A stretch of 8,182 bases of DNA from Clostridium sp. CAG:632 (GTDB lineage: Bacteria; Bacillota; Clostridia; Lachnospirales; Lachnospiraceae): contig HF991318.1 in assembly GCA_000431515.1 (NCBI GenBank), forward strand, positions 67,992-76,173, read 5' to 3'. The notes beneath the pieces are model-generated. The model was not told where the DNA came from. It saw only the letters and a program-made list of their open reading frames with translations, and did not search any database. The stretch's first letter is position 1, and every line of letters starts with the position of its first letter. The translations under genes were made by a program, and so were the position numbers. Below are positions 6,629 to 8,182 of the stretch, in pieces.

Positions 6629-6665
6629 TACGAAGGCAAAAAGGCAAAAAGTTATGGATTAATGC

Positions 6666-6694
6666 TTGACAGGATAAAATTACACAGATATAAT
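6666..6694 (+). promoter_or_regulatory. Perfect sigma-A consensus promoter of the str operon
   Basis: TTGACA (6666-6671) and TATAAT (6689-6694) match the housekeeping consensus at all twelve positions, with the optimal 17-base spacer. The predicted transcription start is about 6701. An exact consensus fits the very high demand for S12, S7 and EF-G. It lies 37 bases after the stop of the ABC operon. Confidence 0.93.
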
Positions 6695-6697
6695 GAT

Positions 6698-6729
6698 AAA
6701 GCATGCGTAAATAGGTTACGCGTGCTTTT
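6698..6729 (+). terminator. Strong hairpin with short T-run at the very start of the str transcript
   Basis: AAAGCATGCGTAA (6698-6710) pairs with TTACGCGTGCTTT (6716-6728) in 13 continuous pairs including one G-U, around the loop ATAGG, followed by one more T. It can end transcripts of the ABC operon running in from upstream, which otherwise have no terminator. It also lies at about +1 to +28 of the str transcript, where it could protect the 5' end or act as an attenuator. The T-run is only TTTT, most of it inside the stem, so termination strength is uncertain. Confidence 0.6.
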
Positions 6730-6732
6730 AAA

Positions 6733-6748
6733 GTCCGAAAAATCGGGC
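6733..6748 (+). promoter_or_regulatory. Second small hairpin in the rpsL leader
   Basis: GTCCGA and TCGGGC form six pairs (one G-U) closed by the loop AAAA. It follows the first hairpin by three bases and ends 17 bases before the rpsL Shine-Dalgarno. It may be part of a structured leader; no function can be assigned from sequence alone. Confidence 0.4.
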
Positions 6749-6765
6749 AATACTATTATAATCAC

Positions 6766-6773
6766 AGGAGGTG
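6766..6773 (+). promoter_or_regulatory. Full-length Shine-Dalgarno fixing the rpsL start
   Basis: AGGAGGTG is complementary to eight bases of the 16S 3' end and lies six bases before ATG 6780. The in-frame GTG at 6771 is part of this site and so is not the start. Confidence 0.9.
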
Positions 6774-6779
6774 AAAAAC

Positions 6780-7199
6780 ATGCCAACATTTAACCAGTTA
6801 GTTAGAAAGGGAAGACAGACTGTTGAAGCAAAGTCTACTGCACCAGCTCTTCAGAAGGGTTACAACTCATTAAAGAAGAAGCCTACAGATACTTCTGCTC
6901 CACAGAAGAGAGGAGTTTGTACCGCTGTTAAGACAGCTACTCCTAAGAAGCCTAACTCTGCTCTTCGTAAGATCGCCAGAGTTCGTCTTTCTAACGGAAT
7001 CGAAGTTACCAGCTACATCCCAGGAGAAGGTCATAACCTTCAGGAGCATAGTGTTGTTCTGATCCGTGGTGGTAGAGTAAAGGACCTTCCAGGTACCAGA
7101 TATCATATCATTCGTGGTACTTTGGATACAGCAGGCGTTGCTAAGAGACGTCAGGCTCGTTCTAAGTATGGTGCTAAGAGACCTAAGGATGCTAAATAG
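6780..7199 (+). CDS. rpsL: 30S ribosomal protein S12
   Basis: S12 sits at the decoding centre of the small subunit and controls accuracy. The 139 residues begin MPTFNQLVRKGRQ and carry the universal blocks PQKRGVCTAV, TPKKPNSALRK, EVTSYIPGEGHNLQEHSVV, RGGRVKDLPG and QARSKYG. Compared with the E. coli protein there are about 13 extra residues around PALQKGYNSLKKKPTDTSAPQKRG, as in Bacillus and other Firmicutes. The two lysines whose replacement gives streptomycin resistance are both present (Lys56 in TPKKPNS and Lys101 in RVKDLPG), so S12 is of the sensitive type. Asp102, the residue methylthiolated by RimO in E. coli, is also present. Codons are strongly biased to GTT, CGT, GCT and CTT, unlike the A+T-rich ABC operon just before it. 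First gene of the str operon, behind its own promoter. Confidence 0.99.
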   Translation: MPTFNQLVRKGRQTVEAKSTAPALQKGYNSLKKKPTDTSAPQKRGVCTAVKTATPKKPNSALRKIARVRLSNGIEVTSYIPGEGHNLQEHSVVLIRGGRVKDLPGTRYHIIRGTLDTAGVAKRRQARSKYGAKRPKDAK

Positions 7200-7293
7200 A
7201 CCGTCAGGGCTAATGTAGTGTCTAAAATTTAATAGTGCTGGAGTAGGCTATGTTTTTCCTATATAGATAAAATGTAAGCATAATCCGCACGAA

Positions 7294-7322
7294 CATGCCC
7301 GTAGTAACCGGGTGTGAGTACC
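7294..7322 (+). promoter_or_regulatory. Candidate S7 autoregulatory site in the rpsL-rpsG spacer
   Basis: The 176-base spacer 7200-7375 has no convincing ORF. In it, CATGCCCG (7294-7301) pairs with CGGGTGTG (7309-7316) in eight pairs (two G-U) around the loop TAGTAAC. TAGTAACCG (7302-7310) and GTGAGTACC (7314-7322) resemble TAGTAATCG and GTGAATACG of 16S rRNA, the two strands at the base of helix 43 contacted by S7. In E. coli, S7 represses its operon by binding the rpsL-rpsG spacer, so rRNA mimicry here is plausible. Both the pairing and the resemblance are visible; the function is inferred, and the 16S comparison is from memory. Confidence 0.45.
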
Positions 7323-7325
7323 TTT

Positions 7326-7348
7326 AAGCTAAATAATATTATTAGCTT
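7326..7348 (+). promoter_or_regulatory. A+T-rich hairpin before rpsG
   Basis: AAGCTAA (7326-7332) pairs with TTAGCTT (7342-7348), and the intervening bases can extend the stem by four A-T pairs past one bulged A. It ends 13 bases before the rpsG Shine-Dalgarno (AGGAGG, 7362-7367). It may belong to the same control element as the hairpin at 7294 or be a pause site. It has no T-run, so it is not a terminator. Confidence 0.35.
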
Positions 7349-7375
7349 TCAATATTTATTAAGGAGGGAAGAACC

Positions 7376-7846
7376 GTGCCACGTAAAGGACATATTCAGA
7401 AAAGAGATGTACTTCCAGATCCAATCTACAAGGATAAAGTGGTTACTAAGCTGATCAATAACATCATGTTAGACGGTAAGAAGGGTGTTGCCCAGAAGAT
7501 CGTTTACGGTGCATTTGACCGTGTTGCTGAGGAAACCGGTAAGGATGCTTTGGAAGTATTTAATGAAGCAATGAACAACATCATGCCATTACTTGAGGTA
7601 AAGGCAAGACGTATCGGTGGTGCTACCTATCAGGTACCTATCGAAGTTCGCCCTGACAGACGTCAGGCTTTGGGTCTCCGCTGGATCACAACTTACTCTC
7701 GTGCGAGAAGTGAGAAGACCATGGAAGAGAGACTTGCAAAGGAGATTCTGGATGCAGCTAACAACACAGGTGCATCAGTAAAGAAGAAGGAAGATATGCA
7801 CAAGATGGCAGAAGCAAACAAGGCATTTGCTCATTACAGATTCTAA
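7376..7846 (+). CDS. rpsG: 30S ribosomal protein S7
   Basis: S7 starts assembly of the 3' major domain (head) of the small subunit by binding 16S rRNA, and in E. coli it is the repressor of its own operon. The 156 residues match the family over their whole length: MPRKGHIQKRDVLPDPIYKD, LINNIMLDGKKGVAQKIVY, EVKARRIGGATYQVPIEVRPDRR, LGLRWI and the closing KKEDMHKMAEANKAFAHYRF. The start is GTG at 7376, eight bases after AGGAGG (7362-7367); it encodes the family-typical MPR start, so it is secure. Unusually long (176-base) spacing separates it from rpsL, consistent with a control element there. fusA follows after 42 bases. Codon use is that of a highly expressed gene. Confidence 0.99.
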   Translation: MPRKGHIQKRDVLPDPIYKDKVVTKLINNIMLDGKKGVAQKIVYGAFDRVAEETGKDALEVFNEAMNNIMPLLEVKARRIGGATYQVPIEVRPDRRQALGLRWITTYSRARSEKTMEERLAKEILDAANNTGASVKKKEDMHKMAEANKAFAHYRF

Positions 7847-7888
7847 TCTGGTTAATTGCATATCCATAAAAATAAGGAGGAAAATACC

Positions 7889-8182
7889 TTGAGTGGAAGA
7901 GAATATCCATTGGAGAGAACCAGAAATATCGGTATTATGGCACATATAGATGCTGGTAAGACAACTCTGACAGAGCGTATCTTATATTATACCGGTGTTA
8001 ATTATAAGATTGGTGATACTCATGAAGGTACAGCTACCATGGACTGGATGGAGCAGGAGCAGGAGAGAGGTATTACTATTACTTCTGCAGCAACAACCTG
8101 TCACTGGACCTTAGAGGATCATCATAAGAAGAAGCCAGGTGCTTTAGAGCATCGTATCAACATTATCGATACTCCGGGCCAC
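7889..8182 (+). CDS. fusA: Elongation factor G, N-terminal part (3' truncated)
   Basis: EF-G drives ribosomal translocation using GTP. The first 98 codons are present, cut by the window end. The G domain shows the P-loop AHIDAGKTT (18-26), the switch I/G2 region EQERGITITSAATT (57-70) with its conserved Thr, and the G3 motif DTPGH (94-98). Between G2 and G3 the segment LEDHHKKKPGALEH is about five residues longer than in E. coli; the Lys/His-rich loop is solvent-facing in known structures. The start is TTG 7889, eight bases after AAGGAGG (7874-7880); no ATG or GTG before the P-loop gives a better start. Third gene of the str operon; tuf would be expected next, beyond the window. Confidence 0.98.
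   Translation, partial: MSGREYPLERTRNIGIMAHIDAGKTTLTERILYYTGVNYKIGDTHEGTATMDWMEQEQERGITITSAATTCHWTLEDHHKKKPGALEHRINIIDTPGH

Noticed and set aside
6633..6648. Tandem AAGGCAAA repeat before the str promoter
   Set aside because: Two short copies in A-rich sequence, easily explained by slippage, with no further copies.
6771..6779. rpsL starting at GTG 6771
   Set aside because: This GTG is part of the Shine-Dalgarno AGGAGGTG; the family start MPT is encoded from 6780.
6949..7083. Streptomycin-resistance change in S12
   Set aside because: Both key lysines (Lys56 and Lys101) are the wild-type residues.
1..8182. CRISPR array, tRNA, insertion sequence or attachment site
   Set aside because: No spaced repeats, tRNA-like cloverleaf, transposase or integrase frame, or terminal repeats were seen on reading both strands.

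Overview
The window looks like a piece of a Lachnospiraceae-type (low-GC Gram-positive, Clostridia) chromosome. Evidence: the S12 protein has the longer Firmicutes-style N-terminal region (PALQKGYNSLKKK...), Shine-Dalgarno sites are strong (AGGAGG, AGGAGGTG), GTG and TTG starts are used freely, and the order rpsL-rpsG-fusA is the classical str operon. Genus cannot be named from this sequence alone. All genes read on the + strand.

Region 1 (1-2228) is a housekeeping-like trio: the C-terminal part of a PrsA/SurA-type foldase with a degenerate parvulin domain, a Cof-type HAD phosphatase, and a small HD-domain phosphohydrolase. Spacing is tight (21 and 13 bases) and the set ends at a clear intrinsic terminator (2201-2228).

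Region 2 (2249-6628) is the accessory part and the most interesting. Behind an extended -10 promoter lies a six-gene operon with overlapping or touching genes. It holds an N-terminally anchored ectodomain protein, three different six-helix permeases, one ABC ATPase of the BcrA/LanF type (Glu in the Q-loop position, SLGMKQ signature), and a second N-terminally anchored ectodomain protein. It is much richer in A+T than the genes before it. The ATPase places it near the lantibiotic-immunity (LanFEG) and bacitracin-resistance (BcrAB) exporters. However, the third permease, the two flanking ectodomain proteins and the gene order are not those of a textbook LanFEG operon. No peptide synthetase, lanthionine enzyme or two-component system is visible; a 33-codon ORF in the leader is the only peptide candidate, and it is weak.

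Region 3 (6666-8182) is the str operon: a perfect sigma-A consensus promoter (TTGACA, 17 bases, TATAAT), a transcript that would begin almost inside a 13-bp hairpin, then rpsL, rpsG and the first 98 codons of fusA. The 176-base rpsL-rpsG spacer carries a hairpin and a sequence resembling the part of 16S rRNA that S7 binds, so it is a candidate S7 autoregulatory site. The three str genes start with ATG, GTG and TTG respectively.

How it fits together: the two flanking regions are ordinary cell-maintenance genes. The middle operon most likely encodes a membrane complex that exports or expels an amphipathic or peptide-like compound, and it sits directly upstream of one of the most strongly expressed operons of the cell.
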